From: Dehalococcoidales bacterium
GTDB lineage: Bacteria > Chloroflexota > Dehalococcoidia > Dehalococcoidales > Fen-1064
Assembly (NCBI GenBank): GCA_028712845.1
Contig: JAQTPO010000012.1
Span: 1 to 26,009, forward strand
Direction: 5' to 3'
Length of the DNA stretch: 26,009 bases
Part shown: piece after piece, positions 8,394 to 16,528 of the stretch
Numbering within the stretch: the stretch's first letter is position 1
How the letters are laid out: every line of letters begins with the position of its first letter
Translations under genes and position numbers: made by a program
The notes under the pieces: generated by a model
The model's input: only the letters and a program-made list of their open reading frames with translations
What the model was told of the DNA's origin: nothing
Databases searched by the model: none

Positions 8394-9227
8394 TTACACA
8401 TGCCGTTTGAGCCACGTTTCCATATCTGAAAAAACCTTTTGGCGTTCCGGGTCGTTGAAGATTTCATGGTAGAAATCTTCATATACATTCAGCGTCTTGT
8501 CTTTTGACTGGACCAGTTCATACAGCATCTTACTGCTTGCCGGGTCAGACAAACGGTCGATGGCGCCATGCATGATCAATATCGGCAATGATATTTGAGG
8601 TATTTGTTTTGGGAGCTTTTCTATAATCCTGAGAAGCTCAGCACCGAGCCTGGCGCTGACTTTACCACGGTACACCAGCGGGTCATTAACATAAGCATCG
8701 ACCACCGCTTTATCACGGCTGATTGCGGAAGCATCCAGAACAGCAACACCCATTTTGGGCAGAAAAACAGATAATACCTTTGCCATCAGTTTGTCCAAAT
8801 TACTGATACTGGCGCCGGCTTTCAGCGTCGCTCCAGATAAAATAAGCCCATCCAGTTCATTTTGGTACTTGATAGCATAAGCAATGGCAATAGCGCTACC
8901 CATACTATGCCCCACCATAAAGACTCTGGTGCTTTTGTGCTCATTACACACCATATCACAAAAAGTCTTCAGGTCATCGATATAGCAGGAGAATCGCTCG
9001 ACATAGCCACGCGTACCTTCCGATTTACCGTGTCCGCGCAGGTCGAATGAGCAGACGGCATAGCCTCTGGGCACAAGGTAATTCACCAGGTTGGCATAGC
9101 GCCCGCTGTGCTCTGCCAGTCCATGAACCACTACCAAAACTGCAATTGGAATACCATCCGGTACCCATGACTGATAGTAGAGATTGAGATTCTTGCATCC
9201 GGGGAATTTACCTTCAGTGTGTTGCAT
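8394..9227 (-). CDS. Alpha/beta hydrolase, monoacylglycerol lipase-like
   Basis: This 277-residue protein has a full serine-hydrolase alpha/beta fold. HGLAEHSGRY (35-44) is the oxyanion-hole/cap entry typical of monoacylglycerol lipases. GHSMGS places nucleophile Ser108 in the elbow, HGAIDRL gives Asp224, and FYHEIFND gives His254, completing the triad. DLRGHGKSEGTRGY (62-75) is another hallmark of the lysophospholipase/PldB family. No signal peptide or membrane helix is visible, so it is probably cytoplasmic. The likely reaction is hydrolysis of monoacylglycerols or lysophospholipids to free fatty acid. ATG at 9227 follows GGAGG by 6 nt. The gene stands alone, divergent from the MoxR operon and upstream of the surface-protein gene, from which it is separated by a hairpin and a new promoter. 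The family is clear; the exact ester substrate is not. Confidence 0.88.
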   Translation of the reverse strand: MQHTEGKFPGCKNLNLYYQSWVPDGIPIAVLVVVHGLAEHSGRYANLVNYLVPRGYAVCSFDLRGHGKSEGTRGYVERFSCYIDDLKTFCDMVCNEHKSTRVFMVGHSMGSAIAIAYAIKYQNELDGLILSGATLKAGASISNLDKLMAKVLSVFLPKMGVAVLDASAISRDKAVVDAYVNDPLVYRGKVSARLGAELLRIIEKLPKQIPQISLPILIMHGAIDRLSDPASSKMLYELVQSKDKTLNVYEDFYHEIFNDPERQKVFSDMETWLKRHV

Positions 9228-9327
9228 ACTTCGCCTCCATTATGTCAAATAATGCCAAGAGGTTGAGTGTGCCATGAGCCGGAAAGATGTTTTAATTACC
9301 CGACCCAGTTCTTCATTATCCGCTTTG

Positions 9328-9336
9328 TGCTATACT
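9328..9336 (+). promoter_or_regulatory. Extended -10 promoter of the MoxR operon
   Basis: TGCTATACT has the TGnTATAAT form of an extended -10 element, about 105 nt upstream of the MoxR start. No good -35 is seen (GTTCTT at 17 nt). The rest of the 9228-9440 divergent intergenic stretch shows nothing further that I can support. Confidence 0.45.
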
Positions 9337-9440
9337 TTAGCAGTTATTTCGGAAAGTATCAACCTGTTTCAGGATAAAATTAATGAGTATGATAACTCCA
9401 TTCGTTCTGATATAGTTAGCATTGTTGGGAGAATAATCAT

Positions 9441-10409
9441 ATGGAAGAAATTGTCAGCAAAATCAAAAACTTCGGCGGCAGGGTCAGGGAAAACGTGGAG
9501 AAGGTCATCGTCGGCAAAGGCGATGTAGTTGAGCTGGCGATTGTGGCTATTTTATGTGAAGGGCATATCCTCATCGAAGACATCCCCGGCATCGGCAAAA
9601 CGATGCTCGCTAAATCCATTGCCCGTTCACTGGGTTGCACATTCCGACGTATCCAGTGTACCCCCGACCTTCTACCATCGGATATTACCGGCACCTATAT
9701 TTTCAACCAGAAGACCACTGACTTCGAGTTCCGGCCGGGTCCGATAATGGCGCAAATCGTACTGACCGATGAAATCAACCGTGCCACACCAAGAACTCAA
9801 TCTGCGCTACTGGAAGCCATGCAAGAACGACAGGTGACGGCTGAAGGTGAAACCAAACCCCTGCCACGTCCCTTTATGGTACTGGCAACGCAAAATCCCA
9901 TTGAATTAGAGGGAACATTTCCTTTACCCGAAGCCCAGCTCGACCGTTTTCTCATCAAACTAAAGATTGGCTATCCCACTGCACAGGATGACCGCCTGAT
10001 TCTTGCCCGCTTCCGTCAGGATGACCCTCTGGACGAGCTAACACCGGTGGTATCCGCTGAAGAGCTTTTACAGATGCAAGCGGCTTGCCGGAAAATGCAT
10101 GTCTCCGCAGATGTGGAGGACTATATCATCCGCCTTATTCACGCTACCCGAAAACATCCTTCCGTCCAGCTCGGCGCCAGTCCGCGTGCAATGCTTGCCC
10201 TCTACCATGCTTCGCAGGTTATGGCAGCGCTGAGAGGTAGAGCGTTTGTTATTCCCGATGATGTGAAATACCTTGCCGGTTTCACACTGGCGCACCGCAT
10301 CATTCCGAAAGCAGAAAGCTCTCTGAGAGGCAACAGTGCCGAAGAGGCTCTCCGTGAAATAATTGAATCCGTGCCGGTGCCTGTCGAAAACGAAAATGAG
10401 CGCAAATAG
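9441..10409 (+). CDS. MoxR-family AAA+ ATPase
   Basis: The 322-residue protein is a typical MoxR ATPase. The Walker A motif is EDIPGIGKT (46-54). Walker B is IVLTDEINRA, with D110 and E111. Sensor 1 is ATQNP, with N152. LPEAQLDRF (162-170) carries the conserved arginine R169. The C-terminal lid domain (about 215-310, with SPRAMLALYHASQVMAALRGR) is also characteristic. MoxR proteins are chaperone-like ATPases that assist maturation of metalloenzymes or envelope complexes with von Willebrand A-type partners. ATG at 9441 has GGGAG about 8 nt upstream. It opens an operon with a DUF58 protein (start 9 nt after this stop) and a DUF4129 membrane protein, the classic MoxR-DUF58-transglutaminase/DUF4129 arrangement. 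The client of this system is unknown. Confidence 0.93.
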   Translation: MEEIVSKIKNFGGRVRENVEKVIVGKGDVVELAIVAILCEGHILIEDIPGIGKTMLAKSIARSLGCTFRRIQCTPDLLPSDITGTYIFNQKTTDFEFRPGPIMAQIVLTDEINRATPRTQSALLEAMQERQVTAEGETKPLPRPFMVLATQNPIELEGTFPLPEAQLDRFLIKLKIGYPTAQDDRLILARFRQDDPLDELTPVVSAEELLQMQAACRKMHVSADVEDYIIRLIHATRKHPSVQLGASPRAMLALYHASQVMAALRGRAFVIPDDVKYLAGFTLAHRIIPKAESSLRGNSAEEALREIIESVPVPVENENERK

Positions 10410-10418
10410 GAACGAAAT

Positions 10419-11642
10419 ATGCTCGGTGCATTCTGGTTATTCACCACCATACTGCTTGTGGTTCTCAGCCTGATTTTACGTCAGGTGCCTCTTTTTCTGG
10501 TTGCGGTATTAGTCTTTATCGCTGGAGGCGTTGCCAGACTCTGGGACCGTTACTCTCTCAATCGCGTTGAATATCACCGCCGCCTAAGCTCCAACCACGT
10601 CTTCTTCGGGGAAGAAGTACAGCTTGAAATAGAGATTTCCAATCGGAAACCTTTGCCGCTACCATGGCTTCAGGTAGAGGATGAAATTCCAAAGGAAACA
10701 ATTGCCCTCAAGGGCAAGATTTCGCCATCTTATTCGACTACACACAATCTGCTCAGCAACCTTTTCTCCGTCAGTTGGTACCATAAGATAAAGCGGCGTT
10801 ACCCACTGCATTGTCTGCATCGCGGCTATTTCAGCTTTGGACCGGCAAGAATCAGCAGCGGCGATATCTTTGGTTTTTTCACACGGCAAAAGGAAATTGA
10901 ATCATTAGACTACTTGATGGTTTACCCGAAGATAGTGCCTCTGGAAAAGTTGGTGATTCCCTCCAAACAACCGCTCGGCTCTATCCGCACCAGAAACCAT
11001 ATTTTTCAGGACCCTATTCTGACTTCAGGCGTCAGGGAGTATAATTTCGGGGACAGTTTAAAGCGAATTCACTGGAAAAGCACCGCCCGCAGCGGCCAAC
11101 TACAGACCAAAATCTTTGAACCGACGACCACTATCGATATGGGTATTTTTCTGGATGTCCGCACTGTAAAACCACCTTTTTGGGGCGTTGTCTCCGAACT
11201 TCTGGAACTGGCAATTGTTACCTCTGCCTCAGTAGCGAATTACGCACTCGCTGAGGGATACCGTGTCGGTTTGTATGTCAACCAAAACAAGCCGGATTCG
11301 GCAAACCTCATCCGCATACCGCCCAGCCAGCATACCGAACAACTGAAACACATTCTGGAAGCGCTGGCGCCCATACAACCGATAGAGGCAATACCAATGG
11401 GCAGAATGGTAGTAAACGAAAGCAGAAACCTGCCGTGGGGCAGCACGCTGGTAGTTATCACGGCTATGCCCACCGAAGCACTCCTTTCAGCTCTTTTTCA
11501 GATGAAGAGAGTAGGACGTAAGGTAGCCTTGATTGTAATCGGAGGCAAAGAACCAATTAGCAGTAACGGGTTGACGACCTATCAAGTTCCTGCCGATGTA
11601 ATGTGGGATAAGATAGAAACAGTCAAGCTGGTAGCAAAATAA
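10419..11642 (+). CDS. DUF58 domain-containing membrane protein
   Basis: This is a 407-residue partner of the MoxR ATPase. Two closely spaced hydrophobic helices (about 5-20 and 24-39) place the N-terminus in the membrane. A beta-rich segment (50-160) follows, then the DUF58 signature REYNFGDSLKRIHWKSTARS (206-225) and a von Willebrand A-like segment with IDMGIFLDVRT (239-249). The strict MIDAS DxSxS motif is not obvious: the strand ends DVRT. DUF58 proteins accompany MoxR ATPases in many bacteria and probably act as the adaptor or substrate of the ATPase; their biochemical function is not established. Its stop codon overlaps the next start by one base (TAATG), indicating translational coupling. 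AGGA lies just upstream of ATG 10419. Confidence 0.9.
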   Translation: MLGAFWLFTTILLVVLSLILRQVPLFLVAVLVFIAGGVARLWDRYSLNRVEYHRRLSSNHVFFGEEVQLEIEISNRKPLPLPWLQVEDEIPKETIALKGKISPSYSTTHNLLSNLFSVSWYHKIKRRYPLHCLHRGYFSFGPARISSGDIFGFFTRQKEIESLDYLMVYPKIVPLEKLVIPSKQPLGSIRTRNHIFQDPILTSGVREYNFGDSLKRIHWKSTARSGQLQTKIFEPTTTIDMGIFLDVRTVKPPFWGVVSELLELAIVTSASVANYALAEGYRVGLYVNQNKPDSANLIRIPPSQHTEQLKHILEALAPIQPIEAIPMGRMVVNESRNLPWGSTLVVITAMPTEALLSALFQMKRVGRKVALIVIGGKEPISSNGLTTYQVPADVMWDKIETVKLVAK

Positions 11643-13165
11643 TGACAATATTTCTCTCCAGGTTAGCTAAGATAGACTGGATAGCCGATATCCTGTCTCC
11701 ATTAACAGTGATGCTGATGGAAGCGCTTGTCGTCTATCCGTGGCTGGTTTTTCTGGGGAAATGGCCTGCGCTCACAGTCCAGCGCACGCCTCTGAGTCTA
11801 TTGGCTCTCATCTGTCTTTTCGCGATTTCTTATATCACCACAAAATTTTTCCTGAGCCGGAAATGGTCTCTGCGGTGGATTCAAATGAGCATCATCGCTT
11901 GCGGCTTGGTGACAATTTTTATCGTTCTGCGTATTGAATACGGCTCAGGGTTCGGGTTACTGAGCAGTCAATGGTTTACAGCTTATGGTCAGGCACTCCT
12001 CGATAGCTTTTCTCATCCGCACCCGTTCGTGTTCGCTTTGCCTGTCGGACTTTACCTCTGGTGGCGTGGCATCAGTCTGAGTCGTTCGTTGCTCTATTTC
12101 GCTAATATCTATACCTCTTTCCTGATTGGACTTGGCACGTTATCTTTCTTAGTGATTCTCTGGGGCATAACATTCAGGAATGAACCTGTCCGGAATCTGG
12201 CATCCGATATCGGGATTTATGTCGCCGGGTTCTTCTTCTTCGGGCTGATATCGCTTGCACTATCAAATTTACGCATTATACAGGAACGGATGAAAGCCAA
12301 AGGAGAGCTTTCAAAAACATTCGGCCGCCGCTGGCTTTTGATTATCAGTGGCGTCATCGGCGGCATCGTCCTTGTCAGTATCGGCTTTGCCAGCATTTTC
12401 TCCACCCAATTCATCTCCACGCTGGGAAGAATCCTGAATTCAGTCTCCGATGTGCTTTATAAAATTGTGTATTACCTGCTGCTCCCACTTGGCTATTTGG
12501 CTCAGTGGTTATACTATCTCGGGAAACTCCTCATAAACTGGTTCAGGGGCGGACAAGAGATGGAACCCTTTGAAATAGCGGACATGACGAATCCGGAAAA
12601 CTTGTCGGAAGCTACGAAAGGAGCCATTTCACCTGAGGTCATACAGACATTGAAATGGAGTGTTCTGGCGCTGGTATTAATAGTAGCGGTATTTCTGATT
12701 ACCCGGACAATCAAGCGCGGTCGCTCAAGAGTTAAAGAGGAAATTGACGAAGAGCAGGAATCACTCTGGAGTTGGGATGGATTCAAATCTGATTTGAAAA
12801 TCTTCCTGGACATGTTGTTCGGGCGCTTCAAGCGAAAACAGAAGCCGGTTTCAGTAAGTCCTTCACTGAGATGGCAAACCGATGAGGATAAACAGCGTAG
12901 ATTAAGTATCCGAGAAATATACCAGCATCTGCTATGGCAGGCAAATCGGCTGAGAATACCCCGTGAAAGTTATGAGACGCCGTATGAATACGCCCAAAGA
13001 ATGGGGCGCGCCGTGCCGGATGGAAAAGAGCCGCTGAACGAACTTACCCACTTATACATCGATGTCCGTTATGGAGAGCATCCGGTTGAAGAGGAGAAAA
13101 TAGACGCCGCCAATAACCTCTGGCACAGACTGCACGATGTTCTAAAAAGATTCGAAGGCAACTAA
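11642..13165 (+). CDS. Multi-pass membrane protein with C-terminal DUF4129 domain
   Basis: The 507-residue protein has about eight hydrophobic segments (roughly 15-40, 48-65, 76-98, 125-140, 150-180, 185-205, 230-258, 335-358) and a charged cytoplasmic tail. The tail includes a DUF4129 domain (about 425-500: REIYQHLLWQANRLRIPRES, then YETPYEYAQRM). In many genomes this third gene of the MoxR-DUF58 operon is a TgpA-type transglutaminase with DUF4129. Here I see no transglutaminase-like Cys-His-Asp core between the membrane segments and DUF4129, so it looks like the DUF4129-only version. It starts at the TAATG overlap with the DUF58 gene. A likely role is membrane platform or client of the MoxR/DUF58 pair, by association. 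No strong terminator follows in the 87-nt gap before the convergent phosphoesterase gene, only a weak CCCTT/AAGGG pairing near 13190-13211. Confidence 0.85.
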   Translation: MTIFLSRLAKIDWIADILSPLTVMLMEALVVYPWLVFLGKWPALTVQRTPLSLLALICLFAISYITTKFFLSRKWSLRWIQMSIIACGLVTIFIVLRIEYGSGFGLLSSQWFTAYGQALLDSFSHPHPFVFALPVGLYLWWRGISLSRSLLYFANIYTSFLIGLGTLSFLVILWGITFRNEPVRNLASDIGIYVAGFFFFGLISLALSNLRIIQERMKAKGELSKTFGRRWLLIISGVIGGIVLVSIGFASIFSTQFISTLGRILNSVSDVLYKIVYYLLLPLGYLAQWLYYLGKLLINWFRGGQEMEPFEIADMTNPENLSEATKGAISPEVIQTLKWSVLALVLIVAVFLITRTIKRGRSRVKEEIDEEQESLWSWDGFKSDLKIFLDMLFGRFKRKQKPVSVSPSLRWQTDEDKQRRLSIREIYQHLLWQANRLRIPRESYETPYEYAQRMGRAVPDGKEPLNELTHLYIDVRYGEHPVEEEKIDAANNLWHRLHDVLKRFEGN

Positions 13166-13252
13166 GCATTCTAAAAACCGCCTCGCCCTTGATTGAAAAG
13201 GTCGATAAGGGTAAAAACTCAAATCATCACAACTGACTTCCGCACAAGAAGA

Positions 13253-14647
13253 TTAGTGCTTTTGTATTACAAAACTACTCAATTCTTTGTAATCGGGGGC
13301 GCGGAAAATAAGCTCGGCGGTTGAATCATCAATCTTGACGTCAACGAAGGCATAATCCTTAGCAGAATACCAGACACTCGCCGGAGATACATATTGCCGT
13401 TCCGAATCATGCTCGGCGGCAAAAGCACCGCAGATAGCATAAGTCACACCATTCTTCCTCAGCAGTTCCAGTTGATGAGCATGCCCGGAAAACACGATGT
13501 CCACACCATATTTTTCAAAAAGAGGAGTTAACTTTGAAATCGTCTCCGGGTTATCATACCACTGCCAGCCATTATCATATGACCCGGAAGCATAGTAAAA
13601 ACCATGCCCCATCACAATCGTCCAGTCATCCTGTGGAATGCTTGCCAGTTGCTTCTCCAGCCAGGCATCTTGCGCAGAGGTATAACATTCCGCACTCCAC
13701 TCAAGGTCAATCACAAGGAAATGGACTTTGCCGACATCGATACGCTGGTAAAGCCGTGTGCCATCCTGAAGCGGCATCCCCGCAGGAGAACAGTACGCCT
13801 CATAACGTTTCAGACCACCTAAAATGGTCTCGTGATTTCCTAATGCATACTTAATGGGAATAACAGACGTGACAGATGATATAGATTGAAGCGCTTCCTG
13901 CCAGTGACTGTCTTTGAATCCATACTCAACAAGGTCGCCTGAAGAAAACAGCAGTCTGAAATTATTTGCCGGATCGGCAATGTACTGAAGCATCTTGTCT
14001 GAAAGGTCGCTTCGCCTCGTTGCATCTCCAAAGTGAGCATCGCTGAAAACGGCAAATCGCATAGATTGCCCATTAATCGGTGGGGTCGTGAAATAATATT
14101 TTGCGCCGTCATTTACCTGATACCAGTAAGCAGTATCAGGCTGTAAATCACTCAGCATAAAAACATGTTGTTTGACGGATTTTTCATCGCTCAATACCTT
14201 GCTGGAACTGTCTGTCCCCCAATAGACAATGTTGCTGGTCGGTTCTTCAGTATTGAAAACAATCGCTATATCCGGCACGCCATTCAAACTGTTGCCCTCT
14301 GTAATAAGTAATTGCGGGGATTCACCGGCAACGAAAGGACCGGGGTTAACACCTACATAAGCAAAAGCAACGAGTGGAATAATGATGCCAGCTAAAGTAA
14401 AAACACGCACAAAGAAAGTTAAAATATTTGTGCTCCGGGCGGGTCTTTTTACATGCAACCATCTTTCAAAGACAGCCAGCCCGAGCAAGGCAATCCCAAA
14501 AGCACCTACTCCCGTGAATACCATCCGGTAGAAGCCGTTCACACGGTAAAGACCGATTGTGCCGTGCTGACTGAAAGCCCAGCCTAAAAAGCCGAATATC
14601 AGAGCCGTGGCAAGCACAGCCAGCCAGAAATAAATACCCTTTTTCAT
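13253..14647 (-). CDS. Membrane-anchored metallophosphoesterase (purple acid phosphatase-like)
   Basis: A 464-residue protein with three N-terminal membrane helices (about 7-27, 40-60, 78-100), then a fibronectin/PAP-type beta domain (about 105-190, with SNIVYWGTDS and LQPDTAYWYQV) and a calcineurin-like metallophosphoesterase. The metal ligands are all present: D203 and H205 in FSDAHFGD, G237-D238 in SSGDLVEYG, N271-H272 in LGNHE, H348 in VMGHGF, and H389 and H391 in SGHAHQ. The catalytic domain probably faces outward, as in secreted purple acid phosphatases, so it may hydrolyse extracellular phosphomonoesters or phosphodiesters; the substrate is not deducible. ATG 14647 has only a modest GGGG upstream. 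It lies 20 nt behind the hotdog gene and is probably cotranscribed with it. Confidence 0.88.
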   Translation of the reverse strand: MKKGIYFWLAVLATALIFGFLGWAFSQHGTIGLYRVNGFYRMVFTGVGAFGIALLGLAVFERWLHVKRPARSTNILTFFVRVFTLAGIIIPLVAFAYVGVNPGPFVAGESPQLLITEGNSLNGVPDIAIVFNTEEPTSNIVYWGTDSSSKVLSDEKSVKQHVFMLSDLQPDTAYWYQVNDGAKYYFTTPPINGQSMRFAVFSDAHFGDATRRSDLSDKMLQYIADPANNFRLLFSSGDLVEYGFKDSHWQEALQSISSVTSVIPIKYALGNHETILGGLKRYEAYCSPAGMPLQDGTRLYQRIDVGKVHFLVIDLEWSAECYTSAQDAWLEKQLASIPQDDWTIVMGHGFYYASGSYDNGWQWYDNPETISKLTPLFEKYGVDIVFSGHAHQLELLRKNGVTYAICGAFAAEHDSERQYVSPASVWYSAKDYAFVDVKIDDSTAELIFRAPDYKELSSFVIQKH

Positions 14648-14667
14648 CTTCGAACCCCGAGCGATTA

Positions 14668-15612
14668 TTACTTAACTTCAGGATAAAGCGGCGAGCCGGC
14701 TTTCATAAATCGATTCATATGGCGTAAACTGGCAACCAGTTTATTACTTGCCTTCTCATATAACTTGGAATCGAACCAGTAGTACTCGGTCTTACTGGTA
14801 GCGCCTACCGCAATAATCTTTCCGGTAGCTCTATAAGCAACATCAGTTTTCACCGGGCCGTCAATAAAATTGATCTCGGTACCGCCAAAGAACCCGGTTC
14901 CCTTCGTTTGAAATGGAACTGCCACCTGCATAAAATCCAGGATACGGCTTAGTGACACAATCGGCGGTCCCCACGGAGATTTTTTCGAATACCAGCCGAT
15001 TGAATCCTCAAGGAACGACACCCACTTCTGCGCTGCCGTCGAATCCATTTCATCATCGCGAGGCGTCATTTCATAACCGACTTTTAAGCCTTTTAGAATT
15101 CGCAGTTCTTCTTGCGGACTGCTTTCTATTTCCATAGCCTGTATGTAAGTTTTTTCCCGGGGGTTGCCCATAGACACCGTGCCTTTCACTACACTATGTC
15201 CATCCTTTGACTCAGCCCATGCTTCTACCTGCGCGTCCTTCGCTCCTTCTGGCGGGATTTTGATAGCGGCTCTGACTTCCTCTCCCTCCAATAGCGCGTA
15301 TGTGTAGAATATACTAAGGGAGCCGGTTTCAAAACACTTCTGCCCGAATGCCTTTACCAATAGAGGAGCGAACAGGTCGAGATGCTGTATTCCGGCAACG
15401 ACTCCGCCCCGCATTCCTACTTTCTTTCCCATCTCGTCATCGTGGATAGTGGTATCAAGCAACATTGATTTATCGATGTGAGGATTTAGAAGATTATTTT
15501 GGTTTTTAAACAGCGCCCTCAGGGCAGGACGAGACTTTGGAGTAAAGTCATTGATTGCCTTACGCCATGGTCCATACATATTCCCATCTTTGATTGTAAT
15601 ATCATCGGACAT
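14668..15612 (-). CDS. MaoC-like hotdog-fold protein (putative acyl-CoA hydratase or thioesterase)
   Basis: This is a 314-residue soluble protein. ATG at 15612 is preferred because AGGAGG lies 9 nt upstream (15622-15627); an in-frame start at 15648 has no such site. Residues 56-83 (IHDDEMGKKVG, then GGVVAGIQH) align by eye with the hotdog central helix of MaoC/FAS1-type dehydratases, where the pattern is HxDxxxAxxxGxxGxxxHG. The protein is long enough for two hotdog units, and a second beta-rich half (about 190-310) supports a double hotdog. The classic hydratase-2 motif GDxNPIH is not intact (LLNPHIDKS at 41-49 is the nearest), so activity is uncertain. Known family members act on enoyl-CoA or related thioesters. 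It is probably first in a two-gene unit with the metallophosphoesterase, with its own promoter at 15652-15680. Confidence 0.65.
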   Translation of the reverse strand: MSDDITIKDGNMYGPWRKAINDFTPKSRPALRALFKNQNNLLNPHIDKSMLLDTTIHDDEMGKKVGMRGGVVAGIQHLDLFAPLLVKAFGQKCFETGSLSIFYTYALLEGEEVRAAIKIPPEGAKDAQVEAWAESKDGHSVVKGTVSMGNPREKTYIQAMEIESSPQEELRILKGLKVGYEMTPRDDEMDSTAAQKWVSFLEDSIGWYSKKSPWGPPIVSLSRILDFMQVAVPFQTKGTGFFGGTEINFIDGPVKTDVAYRATGKIIAVGATSKTEYYWFDSKLYEKASNKLVASLRHMNRFMKAGSPLYPEVK

Positions 15613-15621
15613 TATGCCAGA

Positions 15622-15627
15622 CCTCCT
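15622..15627 (-). promoter_or_regulatory. Ribosome binding site deciding the hotdog-protein start
   Basis: AGGAGG on the minus strand, 9 nt before ATG 15612. It argues against the longer reading from 15648. Confidence 0.8.
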
Positions 15628-15651
15628 CTCAAAATAGTGCCTATTCACAAA

Positions 15652-15680
15652 ATATTACTAGAGTTAAGTGTGGGTGTCAA
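15652..15680 (-). promoter_or_regulatory. Sigma70-type promoter of the hotdog/phosphoesterase unit
   Basis: On the minus strand a perfect -35 TTGACA (15675-15680) is followed after 17 nt by TAATAT (15652-15657). The predicted transcript starts about 33 nt before ATG 15612. The -35 is one of three TTGACA/TGTCAA half-sites in the divergent intergenic region. Confidence 0.55.
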
Positions 15681-15696
15681 TTTTGAAGGAATACTT

Positions 15697-15705
15697 TGCT
15701 ATAGT
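15697..15705 (+). promoter_or_regulatory. Extended -10 promoter of the toxin-antitoxin-nuclease cassette
   Basis: TGCTATAGT fits the extended -10 form TGnTATAAT, with no strong -35. Transcription would begin near 15712, at the left edge of an inverted repeat. A second possible promoter is TTGACA (15724-15729) with TATATG (15746-15751) at 16-nt spacing. Confidence 0.45.
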
Positions 15706-15711
15706 AAACTA

Positions 15712-15729
15712 TGTCAAACTATCTTGACA
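15712..15729. promoter_or_regulatory. Operator-like inverted repeat TGTCAA-N6-TTGACA
   Basis: A perfect 6-bp dyad with a 6-nt centre (ACTATC) sits at the predicted transcription start of the cassette. A third half-site TGTCAA at 15675-15680 coincides with the -35 of the divergent hotdog promoter. HTH antitoxins of the HigA type commonly repress their own operon through such dyads; binding by the antitoxin encoded here is inferred. Confidence 0.5.
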
Positions 15730-15773
15730 AATATAACTTATAGGTTATATGATTGATGACGAAGAGAAGGAAG

Positions 15774-16127
15774 ATGATAAAAGATAGAAAAATACTCTAT
15801 TACACATCATCCGATGGAGAACAAGTCGTTAAGAACGAAATCGGCAAACTTGAAAAAAGAGACATCTCCAAGGTATTGAAGCTCATTTCCCATCTGGAGA
15901 TGTACGGAGAATATCTGAGAGGCGATGATGCAAGACATATTAAAGGGAAAATATGGGAACTGAGACCGGATAGAATCAGGTGTCTTTATTTCACCTATGT
16001 AAAAAACACGTTTGTGTTGTTGAGAGTCTTTATGAAGAAAACACAAAAGACCCCAGAAAATGAAATTAAAATCGCTGAAAGAAGAATGAAGGATTATCTA
16101 AACAGGTTTCCTAAAGAATCAGGTTAG
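15774..16127 (+). CDS. HigB/RelE-ParE superfamily toxin (Gp49-like)
   Basis: This is a small basic protein of 117 residues from ATG 15774; alternative starts are ATG 15756 and TTG 15753. The chosen start sits 3 nt after AGAAGG and gives the short lead-in to ILYYTSSDGEQVV that this family usually shows. The sequence follows the Gp49-like/HigB pattern: a YYTS strand, alternating helices with LEMYGEYLRGDDARHIKGKI, then WELRPDRIRCLYF and the FVLLRVFMKKTQKTP strand leading to a C-terminal AERRMKDYL helix. Family members are ribosome-dependent mRNA interferases neutralised by an HTH antitoxin. It precedes the antitoxin gene, the toxin-first order typical of HigBA. The stop is 34 nt before the antitoxin start. 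The coding strand is visibly A-rich compared with both flanks, which suggests acquisition by transfer. Confidence 0.82.
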   Translation: MIKDRKILYYTSSDGEQVVKNEIGKLEKRDISKVLKLISHLEMYGEYLRGDDARHIKGKIWELRPDRIRCLYFTYVKNTFVLLRVFMKKTQKTPENEIKIAERRMKDYLNRFPKESG

Positions 16128-16161
16128 CACAAATTTCATTAATGTAATTGGAGATAAAAAC

Positions 16162-16527
16162 ATGACAAAACAACAGAAATTCGTTCTTCAAACCCACGAA
16201 GACGTACTGAATTATTTCTTGAAAGACCCTGAAATTAAGAAAGCTTATGATGACCTGGAACCAGAGTATCAGGTTAAACGCGCCTTGATTGAATTACGCA
16301 TAAAAAACGAACAGACCCAGAAAAAGCTGGCAGACAAACTGAACACCAAGCAGGCATACATCTCCAGGGTGGAAAGAGGCAGTGTCTCCCCGACTGTTAC
16401 CTACATTGCTAAAATGGCGGATGCCCTGAATGCCGATGCTGAAATTATCTTTAGACCGCGTGGCTCAAAAGACATCATCAAAGCCGTGCTGGTAAAAGAG
16501 AAGAAGCGCAAGTACAAGGCAAAGTAA
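16162..16527 (+). CDS. HigA-like XRE-family HTH antitoxin
   Basis: A 121-residue DNA-binding antitoxin. Residues 21-46 (KDPEIKKAYDDLEPEYQ and following LIELR) form the N-terminal helix pair common to antitoxins that accompany Gp49-like toxins. Residues 50-90 are a classic helix-turn-helix: EQTQKKLADKL, then TKQAYISRVERG and PTVTYIAKMADAL. The C-terminal tail is very basic (VKEKKRKYKAK), which is unusual for the family and could add nucleic-acid contacts. ATG 16162 has GGAG 8 nt upstream. It should bind and neutralise the preceding toxin and repress the operon, plausibly at the dyad 15712-15729. The next gene starts one base after its stop codon, so the three proteins are likely made together. 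Confidence 0.87.
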   Translation: MTKQQKFVLQTHEDVLNYFLKDPEIKKAYDDLEPEYQVKRALIELRIKNEQTQKKLADKLNTKQAYISRVERGSVSPTVTYIAKMADALNADAEIIFRPRGSKDIIKAVLVKEKKRKYKAK

Positions 16528-16528
16528 A

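Noticed and set aside
9274..9528. Plus-strand open frame overlapping the MoxR start
   Set aside because: It reads another frame through the MoxR gene and shows no domain; the MoxR frame has all AAA+ motifs.
13166..13252. Terminator between the convergent MoxR operon and the phosphoesterase
   Set aside because: Only a 5-6 bp pairing CCCTT/AAGGG with a long loop is visible, too weak to call.
15613..15648. Longer N-terminus of the hotdog protein (start at 15648)
   Set aside because: It would translate through the AGGAGG site at 15622-15627 and overlap the predicted promoter start.
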